Assembly (NCBI GenBank): GCA_020744225.1
Contig: JAGMWG010000018.1
Span: 682,001-746,000, forward strand
Origin: Paraphoma chrysanthemicola
Lineage: Eukaryota > Ascomycota > Dothideomycetes > Pleosporales > Phaeosphaeriaceae
Reading direction: 5' to 3'
Length of the DNA stretch: 64,000 bases
The notes under the pieces were generated by a model. That model made no database searches. It saw only the letters and a list, made by a program, of their open reading frames with translations, and was not told the DNA's origin. Position 1 is the stretch's first letter, and every line of letters begins with the position of its first letter. Position numbers and translations under genes: made by a program. Shown one piece after another: positions 46,171-57,491 of the stretch.

Positions 46171-48100
46171 ATGGACTCGATCGACATTAGCCACCAAAAT
46201 GTCCAAAGCCAAAGCCAAGAAGCAAAACGAGATATGAGCAACATGGATATGGGAGAGGAGGAGGCGATTCGCAAAGTGGAGGCAGCAACTACTCCAGATT
46301 TCAATGCGCAAAGTGGTGTCAGGAACGTCGAAGCTGTGACCTTGACATGGACCAAGACATCGCTGGCTTGTGCATTCGCATGGTATGTTGCTTTCTTGCT
46401 CTCATGACTCCCCCCTTTCTCAATGTAGTGCGACATATAAACCAGTCGTGCGTTGTCAATACAGGGCTGTGACCTTGTGAAGGAGAAGGCTGACAAGTTC
46501 CCAGCATGTGGTTGCTCTATCTCACCAATGCCTTCCAGTCATCCATCACATCCAACCTAACTCCTTATGTGACTTCTGGATTCGACCAACACTCGCTCCT
46601 CACCGTCATCTACATCGTTTCCAACTCCATGGCCGCAGCCGTATACATCCCAACCGCCAAACTCCTCGACCTCTGGGGTCGAGCTGAAGGCTTCGCGGTC
46701 ATGGTGGGCTTCGCTACACTGGGCCTGATCCTGATGGCCGTATGCAAATCGCTTGCCACGTTCTGCGCCGCCCAAGTCTTCTATACAATTGGATTTGGAG
46801 GCATGATTTACTGCGTGGATGTCATTACAGCTGACTCGTCGAGTCTGAAGCATCGAGGACTTGCGTTTGCTTTCACGTCATCTCCATACATCATCACAGC
46901 ATTTGCGGGGCCCAAGGCTGCTGAGGGCTTCTATGAGAACATCAACTGGCGCTGGGGATTTGGCACGTTTGCGATCGTTCTGCCGTTCGTGGCAACTCCG
47001 CTTTTTATTATCCTTAAGATCAACTTGAGAAAAGCGAGGCAGGAGGGTGTTTTGGTTCGCGAGCCCAGCAATCGCACATTGATGCAGAGCATTCTTTTCC
47101 ATATACAGGAGTTCGATGGTATGTTCTGCAAGCATTTCTCGCTATGTGCCACTGCTAACATTTCCAAGTCCCGGGCGCATTTCTCCTCGCTGCCGGTCTC
47201 GTCATCTTCCTCCTTCCTTTCACGCTTGCCGACTCCGCCCCAAATGGTTGGTCCACGGGGTACATCATTGCCATGCTTGTTATCGGCTTCGTGCTCTTGA
47301 TTCTCTTCGGCCTGCACGAACGCTTCACCGCCGCGACGCCGTTCCTTCCTTTCAACCTCCTCACTAGTCGTTCGGTTCTCGGCGCGTGTTTGTTGTCCTT
47401 CACATACCAAATCAGCTACTATGCCTGGAACTCTTACTTCACATCATTCTTGCAAGTGGTCACGCATCTCACCATCGCAGAGGCAGGATACGTCAGCTCG
47501 ACCTTCGACGTCCTTTCCGGTGTACTTCTGCTCTCTATCGGTCTGGTGATTAGCAAGACTGGCTACTTCCGCTGGCTTTTGTACATTGCTGTGCCGATAT
47601 ACATTCTTGGCCAGGGCCTGATGATATATTTCCGCCATCCCAACACATCTGTCGGATATCTCGTCATGTGCCAGATCTTCATCGCAATAGGTGGTGCGAT
47701 AATTATTCTCTGCGAACAAATTGCCGTAATGGCAGCTTCGGATCACCAGCACATTGCTACCGTTCTCGCCCTCCTGAACATCTTTGGATGGCTGGGCGGC
47801 GCAGTGGGCAGCACTATCTGCGGAGCGATCTGGACGAACAGCTTTCCACAAGCATTGGCTAGCCTACTTCCAGAAGATGCACTTGCGAGCCTGGAAGATA
47901 TCATTGGAAGCCTGGATGTGCAGCTGAGTTATGAGGTAGGAACTCCGGCTAGGCTGGCTATCGAGCAAGCGTATGGCATTGCAGAGAAGCGCATGCTTAT
48001 TGCTGGGACGGCCATTATGGGACTATGTCTTGGGTGGGTGTTCTTGATCAAGAACTATAACGTTGCGAAGATGCAGCAGACTAAGGGAAGATTGTTCTAA
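46171..48100 (+). CDS. siderophore-iron transporter (MFS, SIT family)
   Basis: Model join(46171..46382,46505..47118,47169..48100), 585 aa. Introns 46383-46504 (GTATGT...CCAG) and 47119-47168 (GTATGT...CCAAG, branch GCTAAC) are consistent in phase. After a polar N-terminus, about 14 membrane helices follow. SIT-like features are TKTSLACAFACMWLLYLTNA, ITSNLTPYVTSGFDQHSLL, the AKLLDLWGRAEGF loop, GGMIYCVDVITADSS and YQISYYAWNSYFTSFLQVV. The family imports ferri-siderophores across the plasma membrane or vesicles. Siderophore specificity cannot be read from sequence. Upstream GATA boxes support iron regulation. No siderophore synthetase is in the window. Confidence 0.94.
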
Positions 48101-49360
48101 GAGTATTTGCCTGATCCTGTAGACATGCAGACGATACAAGCGGTACTTGGTGAGCTATGAGAAGACCCAGGTTGCTCACCACAATTCACACAGTGGTTGA
48201 GTGATGGTAGAATGGCTGCAAATATCTCAGCCACAGCTACTGATGCATAACGAGAAGTCCAGGAAGAATCTAAAATGAACCCTATTTAGCAACCTAGATC
48301 CAACTCACCAGCCACGATCTTGGAGCTAACTATCCTACGCTGACTAGCATTTGACCAGTCTGAATTCATGTAATTGTTCAGACCCTAGAGAAACCAAAAA
48401 GCGAATTACTCGAGCCATCCAGAATTCTCGCTCATTCCCTTGTCAGCCGTAGCTCCACACGACAACGTACCACCAAACACGAAGTCGCAATCCAGCTAAG
48501 ATCGCAATACACTCACCTTTCCGCTTCCGCCTCAGCCCTCCCACAACAACTCATCCGCAAGCGAACATCTCCGAACCCGTGGCAGTCTGTCTCAGCCTGG
48601 CATAGCTCACCTCACAACCTGCCTTAGCTAACCGCCCATCTGCTGCCTAATCGTGACATCCCAACACCACCATCCCCAATCACACCTCTGTCCAAAACAA
48701 TGCATACTTCTCCACAGGCACGGCCCGTAGCGCTCTTTCGTAAGCAAAACCACCCCTGCCGTGCTCCGCGGCCACTCCCATCGGGCTAGGCGCGCATAAA
48801 GTGGCGTTCCGCGGTGGCGCTCCAGAGCTCAGCTGAAGCCGGACCTGGAGTCTGGTAGCGAAAAGCTTGCTTGGACTCCGCGGTGTGGGAAAAAGCAGTA
48901 GTATGCGCTGGCTATGGTGTTGTGGAGCGAAAGAGTGGGAGGAACTGGTAGGTTAGGCGGGAGGCTAGTGGGTAGGCGGATGGGACGGCACGTGGCTGTA
49001 GACTTGGCTTGGAGAACTTGGAAGGAAGGCTGCGAGGACGCATGCGGAAGGAGAGCTGGAAACGTGAGACACGTCTGCTGTCCGATTGAGACGGCTGATG
49101 ATGTAGAGCTGCCTTTGGTCGCCTCCATAATACTTGCTCGCATTGGAGGCATGATCGGCATCTCTGCACCGCAACACAAGCACATCACATCAGAACAGTA
49201 TTGTAGGCACCAAAACGTGTAGTAAATTCCGCTTCATTCTCCATCTGGATATATTTCATCATTAAGCCCAGCACATTATGCACAGACAGGTGCGTTGCTG
49301 CCATTCATTATCACATTAAACATGAAACAACATCAAGTCGATTTCTCTCCAATGAAGAGA
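48101..49360. other. convergent intergenic stretch
   Basis: 1.26 kb between the transporter (+) and adhesin-like gene (-). Left part AC-rich, right part G-rich on plus. Open frames at 48829-49222 on both strands mirror each other and show no protein features. Confidence 0.5.
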
Positions 49361-52300
49361 TCATAGTAAGCCAAGTCCAACACCTGCGGCACCAAGGAGC
49401 CATCCTGCAACGGTGGGTAAGGCTGCGGCGCCAGTGAACTGCGAAATGCTCGTGCTCGGTCGAGGTGCCGAGGCAGTTCCATCGGACGGCAATCTCGAAG
49501 GTGTAGTCGAGCGGCTCGGTGTGACGGGAGGTGGGGACGATACAACGACCGGCGGCGGCGATCCTTGAGAAGTCGAGTCAGCACGGCTGCTTTCAGGAGG
49601 CGCAGAACTGGGAGGTGGTGGGACCGCACTAGAGGATGGAGGAGGAGCCTGGCTGCTTGGCTCGGGGCTTGGGATTGGACTTGGAGGCGGGGATAGAGCG
49701 GGAGTATTACTTGAAGGTACTGGAGCAGCACTCGACGGCTCCGGAGGTGGGGAAGGTACAGGTGCAGGACTTGATGGCGGAGGCTGAGGTGTGGGCGAGA
49801 TGGGTGCATCGGATATGACAGTCGGCGTAGGAGCAGCAACGGCTTCTGCGGGGACACGACGTGTTGATGTGGCCCCAGCTGCAGGCGCTGATGCAACGGA
49901 TGTGGTGGTACCCAGGGTTGCGGTGGATTCTTCGCCAATGGGACCCACGATGGGATCGCAAGCATTGCCGCCGATCGGGCCACCAAGCTGGGCGAGTACC
50001 GTAGGGAGGGTGTTCAGATAGGCAACGACAGTTGGAGCAACCAAGGCGGGGTTGGGAATATCGGACTCTGGAAGGATAAGAGGCCGGTAGTCCGTTGGCG
50101 ATGGCAGGGCAAGCGAAAGCGTAGTGCTGCTACACACACCCCCGATGGGCGTGACGGATAAGCGATTGAAGGTGTTATACGCAGCATATACCGTTGGCCA
50201 AGTGAGTGGTACGCCCGAGAACTCCCATGTGATGGCCGATGAGGCGGAGGGCAGGGGTTGCGTGTAGAGTCTGGTGCTGAGGACGTTACCAGCAGCATCT
50301 GTCGAAAGGTCAAGCGTGACGGTGGGAACGAAAGTCGTCGACACGACTACGGTGCCCGGATAGGCCAACCGTGTGGCAGTGACATCAATTTGGCACTTGC
50401 TTGAGCAAGAAATGGATGGACTGGGAGAAGAGACTGGCGTGGGCAATACCGTTTGAACAATTGTCGTGGGAACAACTTGCGTTAATGTCAAGACCTGGGT
50501 GACCAGGATTGTGGACACGAAAGTAGATGCGGGCAGCTGGGTGGTGATGACCTGGGTGGATCCCGGAAGCGTGCTGATTATGGTCTGGCCGGGCAGAGTG
50601 AGAGTGCTCAATACGACATTGGTAACAGTGGAAGCCGGTAATTGTGTGGTAAAAGTTGTCACCACGCCGGGGAGCGTGATCGTGCTCAGTATGGTAGACG
50701 CTGGGAGTTGAGTAGTCACTGTGCTGGTGACAGCTGGCAAGGTTATTGTGGAAAGAATAGTACTGGCTGGCAGCTGTGTGGTCTAAGATCGAATTAGCGG
50801 AATATACAAGGGCTTCCAGATTGGACGTACCACTGTAGCGGTTGTGCCAGGAAGGTTGATGGTGGTTGTGCTGATCTGCGGCGTCAAAGTCAAAGTGGAG
50901 ATAATTGTGACCGGCGGCTGGATGCTGATGCTAGTAATAGTGACCGGAGGCAGCGTGCTCGTCGAAGTTATCTGGACAAACTATGATTAGCACGGGCCAG
51001 GGAAGAATGCGTGATGCGTGATGTTGCTGGTAGCAGAAGCACTCTCTTGCACATTCCGCGCTGTAGATGCGGTTCTGCCATCTGGACTGAAAGCACTCCA
51101 GAGAAAAGCACTAAAGCATAGAAAGACGGCTTACAGTAATTGCGGGCTGTGTGGATACGGTTGTTACAGTGACACGAGGAAGCGTTGTAGTCGAGATGAC
51201 CGTCTGAATAATGGTACTTGCGGGAAGCTGGGTCGTAATGTATTGAGTTGGGCCTTGCACGGTCGTAGTAGTGACAAAGGTAGATGCCTAAATTCAATAT
51301 TAGCTCAAGTTACAAAGCAAAAGTCCTAGAAAATGACAATCTGCGCCAAGAGAGAACATCGCTCCGCCTCTTCTGGCAATACGTCCTATCTGCTATGAAA
51401 TCACGTCGTAGCCAGGCATTCGAAGTACGTCGAGACTCATTCGTGCTTCAACGTTCCTCGTCTTTCGGAAGAAAGCGTTGAATTGCGCAGGAAAATCAGA
51501 GCTTCGACCCACGATGAAGCTGCCCTCCGGCACGTGCTATAGAGCTGCTCTTACGCAACAGGAATCTTGACTTACTGGAAGTGTAATCGTAGACAAGCGA
51601 GTGCTAACGGAAATGGAGATTTGGGTAATCGTGCGATTAATCGTCTGATACTCAGTGGTGGCGAGTGTTCGAGTTCGTTCCAAAGTTTGTGTTATGTCGC
51701 GTGTTAGTGTGCGATCCAGCGTTCTGTCAATCGTTCGATCGATAGTGCGTTCCAAGGTAGCAGTACGTTCCAGTGTGGCAGTGCGTTCCAAGGTCGCAGT
51801 GCGTTCCAACGTAGCCGTGCGCTCCAAGGTGCGCTCCAACGTGGAGGTCGGACCCTGCAATGTTCTTTCGATGGTCTGAGTAGGACCTGGAAGTGTTTTC
51901 TCAATAGTCGGGCCTGGGAGTGTCTTCTCAATGGTAGGTCCCGGAATCGTCTTTTCGATTGTAGACCCTGGAATCGTCTTCTCGATAGTGGGTCCGGGAA
52001 TTGTCTTTTCAATTGTCGGGCCTGGCAGTGTCTTTTCAATGGTCGGACCCGGCAGCGTCTTCTCAATAGTTGGACCGGGCAAAGTCTTTTCGAGCGTTTG
52101 CGTCGGGCCTGGAATGGTTTGTGTGACCGAAACATAATTTGTCAATGTCAAAGTTTGCAGCATGGTCACGTATAATGTTGAAACTGATATAGAAGTTGTT
52201 CCAGGCACTGCGCGTGTCAGCTGTACGTATCAATTGCAAAAAAACGGCGACTTACAGCTGATCGTGATGTATGATAGCGATGTAGTCGTTGTAGTGACCA

Positions 52301-52994
52301 CGCTAGTAGTGACCGAGATTTGTACCGTGGTGATAAATGCTGTGGTGTGCAGAGTTTGGACCTCGGTGGTTTTCACGAGGCTCAGCGTCGGGACAAGGGA
52401 GATGGCTGTTGTAGGCACCAAGGAAATCACTGTGACTGTGCATGTGGTCGTACTCGTTGGCCCTGGAATTGTGACATTCTTGCCCGGCTCGGTGATGGTC
52501 TTGGTCTAAGAAGAGTCAGCTCATCTGGTCAGATGCTTGCAGAAAAGGCAAGTCAAGACTGGCGCAAAACAGCTTCTAGTTTTGTGGTATGAAAGCGATC
52601 GTCAATCATCCCGAGATCTCGCGCAGAGTAACAAAAGTCGCAAATCCCCGCAACGTACCTCAGTCTCTTTTTGCGTAATCGTGTTATTTTGCGTGTGCGT
52701 CACTGTGATTTTTTCCGTACTTGTACATGTTGTTGTCACCGTGTGCGTTGTTTTCGACCATTGCGTGACCGTGCATGTTTCTGTGCGGCCTGGTAGATAT
52801 ATCGTTTCCTTCCGGCACGTTGAGGTCTTGTCTTTTCCGCCTCCTCGAGCATTGTCTTCAGACTCAAGAGCTGCTGATGGGGTTGGTGCTAGTGATGTCG
52901 AGCCTTTGAGCCGCTCAGCCAAAGGTATAACTGTATCATTATTTTGAGCCACGGCAAGGTGTATTAATGCCAGCAATGGCAGAAACCCGCGCAT
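49361..52994 (-). CDS. repeat-rich GPI-anchored adhesin-like surface protein, six exons
   Basis: Model complement(join(49361..50782,50831..50971,51135..51287,51576..52207,52256..52505,52659..52994)), 977 aa; all phases close. Exon 1 encodes a signal peptide (MRGFLPLLALIHLAVAQ) and a Thr/Cys-rich head (ETCTVTQWSKTTHTVTTTC). Exon 3 holds about eight tandem copies of a nonapeptide, consensus LPGPTIEKT, followed by LERTAT hexapeptides and Arg/Asp-rich variants. Exons 4-6 carry TTQLPASTI-type repeats, then a domain with paired Cys (SCSSKCQIDVTATRL, GGVCSSTTLSLALPSP) and a long Pro/Ser stalk. The end ALPTVAGWLLGAAGVGLGLL fits GPI attachment. Expected location: cell wall surface, heavily O-glycosylated, adhesion or hydrophobicity role. 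The 288-nt third intron might hide another short exon. Confidence 0.85.
51738..51842 (-). repeat. LERTAT-coding 18-nt tandem repeats
   Basis: About four imperfect 18-nt units (plus-strand consensus GTGCGTTCCAAGGTAGCA) coding for LERTAT, with degenerate flanking LERT/IDRT units. Inside exon 3 of the adhesin-like gene. Confidence 0.8.
51890..52095 (-). repeat. 27-nt minisatellite coding for LPGPTIEKT
   Basis: Seven near-identical 27-nt units plus one diverged unit. Differences are mostly silent or L/I and P/S changes, so the array is protein-constrained. Copy number is likely to vary between strains. Confidence 0.85.
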
Positions 52995-55216
52995 TGTGGG
53001 AGCGAGCGAGTGCTATGCCGGCCGAACGAGTGGCACGCGGCGCGAAGCTGGGTAAGTCAGACATGCACGTGAGTTAAGCTGTGTACCATCGGAGATATGG
53101 TCGGTATGCGGGGCGGATGGTTTGGCTGAAGTTCGACAAGGGTACAAAAAGCAGGGCATGAAGTTACACAGGCGAAAAGTGGCAGGTTGAATGGGGAGGT
53201 AATCTCAAGAGGCACCAGACGATATACTCCAGTGCTCAATTGGGACTTGACTTACCTTGGACTGGAACGATGGGCTGAAGGCTAAAGCTCGAACAATGGA
53301 AAGGTGGAGCGGCACGAGAGGAATATAAGGCAGTGACGAATACTAGCGACCAGCCTGCGGATGACGGTAGCATTCCCACGAGCTGGCGCGGCAGGGCGCC
53401 CTCCAAGCGTCGCCGATATTCCTGTTGACCAAAGACGGCAAACATGATGGCTGGGGTGGAGTACATGCAAGCGGAAAGCGGACAGCGACTTGGCCACCTA
53501 CCGCTCGACAGCCGCACGGTCATGGCCGCAGCATCTGGACGAGATAGATCCGACGTACTAGATCATAATGGCTAGGAAGTATCACCGGCAAAAGAAAGTG
53601 GTGAATGCGAGCCACAATGAACAGGGAACCCATAGCTCGGCAGCGTGGCGTGAGACCCGACCAGTTCAGAATGGGTGCGAGATACGGCGTAACATACAAT
53701 TCTGCTGGTCAGGCACGGTCGGAAAGGCGTCAAGCTGGAGTGTGGTCATCCAGCATCGAGGCCTAGAAACCTCCCGCGAGGCCCATCCATGGCGATTGCT
53801 GACATGGATAACACATTGGCCGCATCAGGCTAGGATCTTACTCTATGTGGGCAAAGTAGCTGCAGCCCACAATCGATACCCTGGAGGACCGGGCGGCAGC
53901 GGTGCGCAGGATCAAGATGCAGCCCAGTAGCTCTGGCTGGCATGCCGGGGGCCAAATAATAAAGAACAGAGGCGACGAGGAAGGGTTGCCCTACACTGAG
54001 ATTGGACGCCACACCAGCAGATGGCTTGTTGACATGGCTTGTGGGCATGCAAGTGCGATCAACGCCCGCAAAAGCGACCAATATAGGGTGTGGTTGTACA
54101 AAGGCACAATGAGGTCTTTGTCAAGCTGTGGAGCGCGAAAGTAATCTAGAGCATCCCACGTGAGAGCGCGGCCTCAGGGATCCGTGCACGAGTGGGGCGG
54201 CGAACGGCACCATTGGCCGTTGCTGCCGCTGCTAGTCGGTCGACCCACAGCAACACCACGCCTTCGGGCCCTGCCTTGTGCCTCCATGTCTTTATTGCGT
54301 TTCGAACTTTGTCACGCCAGGGTAAACCAGTGATTGAAGCAGTATGAACAGCACTGCTCATCGAAGCACGACTTGCACATGCGCTTCAGCTGCCGACCGA
54401 TCGATAACAGCACGGCGACCGTTGTCCCGTTGGCATTGGCTGAGTAAGACCACGGAGCGGCCCTACGCCTTCTTCTAGCAAAGGCTGAACGCCGTCCGCG
54501 CCGCAGGGCGGTTCATCACTCGATTCTGTGCCTGGCCACCTCAGCATGCTGCAACCCTCATGCGGCCATTCTGCTCAACAGGCATCGACAGAGTATATGC
54601 AAAGCTCACAGGATCCTTCCGGGGTGGATTCCTCCAATCAGCAGCTCGCTACCGCGCACCAAAGCTGCAGCCATTGACCGGTTAGGCGCCCTCAATGGCG
54701 AGCCATGATTGTGGGTGATGTGCAACGCATTCCAGGGTGCCCTTCGCCATACCATGGCCGGTACCCCGCCTACAGCGTGGATGCCATCGGAAAAGGCGGG
54801 TAGGCTTAGCAGGCCTGGTAGGCTGTGTGGGCCTTTCTTTTACCCGCTCTTGGTCGACATTCACTTTCTTTCACGCTGTTGCACTTGGCCCTACGAGGGA
54901 GCGGCTCTGCGGCCACCCTCCATCAGCTTGCGCGGGATCTCGACGAGGCTGTCGCATGCGCCTATCACTACGGGCCAACACGGCATTAGTTCGTCTTACC
55001 AATTACGCCGCTCTTTGAGCTTAACACCCTTGTGCCCCACAGTGATCGATAGGCCCTGTCTTTACCCACCTTGCTCGTTGATGAGCTTCTAGCTTTGTGA
55101 TGTTTTTCCACATCGACTAATCCAGAGCACTGCGTGTCGACAAGAACACCGTCAGTCTTTGATCGCAAATGAACAGCGTCCGCTTGCTATTATAAGGCGT
55201 GAGGTGTATCCACGAA
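52995..55216. other. long divergent intergenic region
   Basis: 2.2 kb between the adhesin-like gene (-) and the pepsin-fold gene (+). It must hold both promoters and probably the missing signal-peptide exon of the latter, which I could not locate. No transposon, tRNA or supported ORF. Confidence 0.5.
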
Positions 55217-57491
55217 ATGGTTCTCCGCAAAAGAGCTGATGTGGTGCCCATACCCTTGGTACCGAAGCCCATGGTCCTGAGATCGACTGGGACATTCGAG
55301 GGAGATGACGGAAAATGGTCAACGTTCAGTATCAACATCGCCGGCGATGGTGCCGGCAAAGGTCAGAACTTCAAGGTTCTCATCTCAACATCATTTCCGA
55401 TCACTTTGATACCAGGTCAAAGTGAATGGTGCGACGATGCTTGCGCGAAGAGCCGAGGAATACCGAGCATCAATGGACAGCAATCGCGAGGGCTGGACGT
55501 ATCCGCAACCTCTGAACGCTGGAATCTCGCAGGCACGTACTATCTTCCGAAGACGGACTGGTGGACAAAGGATCTCCTGTTCCCGAGCTCAAACGTCACT
55601 CTCGATGCTGCATGGGGCTTGACCACTGTTGGCCTCGGAGAGGCTTCGAAGGACAGTATCACTCTCCCAAATCAATATGTTGCAGCGTATTATTTCGAAG
55701 ATCTCTTCTTAGGACAGCTTGGTCTCTCAGTTGGTGCGATCAGCCCGACAGGCGCAACAAAGCCAACCTTCTTCAGCGCTCTCTCCGCTCTTACCGACTA
55801 TGTTCCCAGTACTTCATACGGCTACACTGCTGGCGCTAGCTATCGTAAGTAGCCCTGCTTTGAATAGATCGGCTATCAAGTCCGTCCTAGCGTATTGCTG
55901 TTGACATGTCATAGGCAATAACAACCTCGGGTCACCCGGTAATATGGTCTTTGGCGGTTACGACAGGTCGCGTCTTGTCATGCTCCAGAGCACGTCCATC
56001 GAAATGCCGAACAAGCGAAACAACACGCTTATAGTTGGTGTGCAATCAATCATGTACACACCCGATCCCGATGTGCAACAAGGTGTGCAATCGTTCACAG
56101 GTACGAACGGAGGTTTTAGCGCAGTCATCGACTCTACACATCCATATCTTGTTCTTCCCGGCCGTATCTGCGATAGTTTCGTCGAGAAGTTCAATCTCCA
56201 GTACGATAACACGACCAATCTGTACACCATAAATAGCACTGCGCACGATCGTAATCTCCAGCAGAACGCTACGGTGTCCTTCAAGATCGGGGCTGGGGCT
56301 CAGGACAGCGCCAAATTCACTACGATCATCTTACCATACCTCGCATTCTACCTTGAGGCAAGCTTTCCCATATACACAAACGCAACGAAGTATTTTCCCA
56401 TCAGGAAATCGACGAGCGGGTATTTTGTCCTCGGCCGTACATTTCTACAGGAAGCCTACATCGTCGTCGACTATGAACGCGGGAATTTCACGATTGCTCC
56501 AGCGTACTGGTCTGAACCGATGCCAAGTGAGAATCTGGTCACCATATACAACACTACATATCAGCCGCTTACCCGACAAACCGATACTGGGGGCGGTGGG
56601 CTCTCTGCTGGTGCGATAGCTGGGATAGTGATCGGCATTATCGCTGGATTTGCGATTCTCGCGGTCGCCGGTTTTTTGTATTGGCGACGGAGACGTGCAG
56701 CTAAAGAAATGGCTGTGCAGCAAGAAGATAAGCCAAACGAGATTGATACGATGGTCGCCGGTGGTGAGATCAAGCATCGACGCGTGTCAGAACTCACAGG
56801 CTCCGAGCCTGCGCAATCACCCCAAACGAAGCCAATTGGCTACTACGGCGGCGACAATAAATCCGTTCCGCCGATCAGTGAGATGTCGCCTGAGAGCCCA
56901 CCCGCTGAGCTCTACAGTCCTCCACCAGAAGGCTTCAATGGAGTGGACTACTTTACCTCCGCCCAGAAGCCTCGAAGACGCGGCGCGACGCGCGACTCGT
57001 CGGGTAACAATACACCTGGGACGCCTGTTGCTGAGTTGGCTGGCGATGAAGGCAGGCTTTTCGCCTCAGGCCAGCAGTTCGATGCTGTGAGCCCACTTCA
57101 GCGTCCCGTCAACCACAATCGAAGCCCCAGCGACACCTCACTTTCTACCAACATCGACGAAGTGCTTGCTGGTCAAGACCAAGAAGCCCCCAAGGTCTCA
57201 CGAAAACACTCAAGTAGATTCGTCGAGCATACTGGTGACCATGACTCGCCAGAGCCGTCGCGAGCAGAAATGGTAGTAAGCCCATTGGAGAACACAAGAA
57301 GTGACGAGGCGGGCTCGACAGCAGAACCGACGCTCGACTCGAACGTGGAGCGCAGACCATCCCATACTAGAGGCTTGAGCGATACCACGATAGCCAGTGA
57401 TAGCACAGCGGTATCTCAACCTACGCCGGAAGAGCTAGAGAGGTGGGCTAGAAGCGGTGACAACGTACCACAGCGGCCTACTTCCAATTAG
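55217..57491 (+). CDS. membrane-anchored pepsin-fold protein, probably inactive protease
   Basis: Resolved exons join(55217..55844,55915..57491), 734 codons; intron 55845-55914 (GTAAGT...CATAG) joins GASYR to NNNLGSPGNMVFGGYD. The N-terminus (RKRADVVPIPLVPKPMV then WSTFSIN) is where homologues follow a signal peptide, so a 5' exon is probably missing. The A1 fold is visible: a first active-site loop at about 54-66 reads LISTSFPITLIPG, with Ser where DTG is expected, while the second loop AVIDSTHPYLVLPG keeps an Asp. One catalytic Asp is thus lost. A membrane helix (AGAIAGIVIGIIAGFAILAVAG) is followed by RRRR and a long Ser/Pro/Glu-rich cytosolic tail. This architecture fits a surface receptor or sensor built on a dead protease; function unknown. 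Confidence 0.78.

Noticed and set aside
48829..49222. Open frames on both strands in the spacer
   Set aside because: Overlapping mirror frames without domains, signal peptides or splice support.
53236..55200. Transposon remnant in the 2.2 kb gap
   Set aside because: No terminal repeats, transposase motifs or RIP-like AT bias could be seen by eye.
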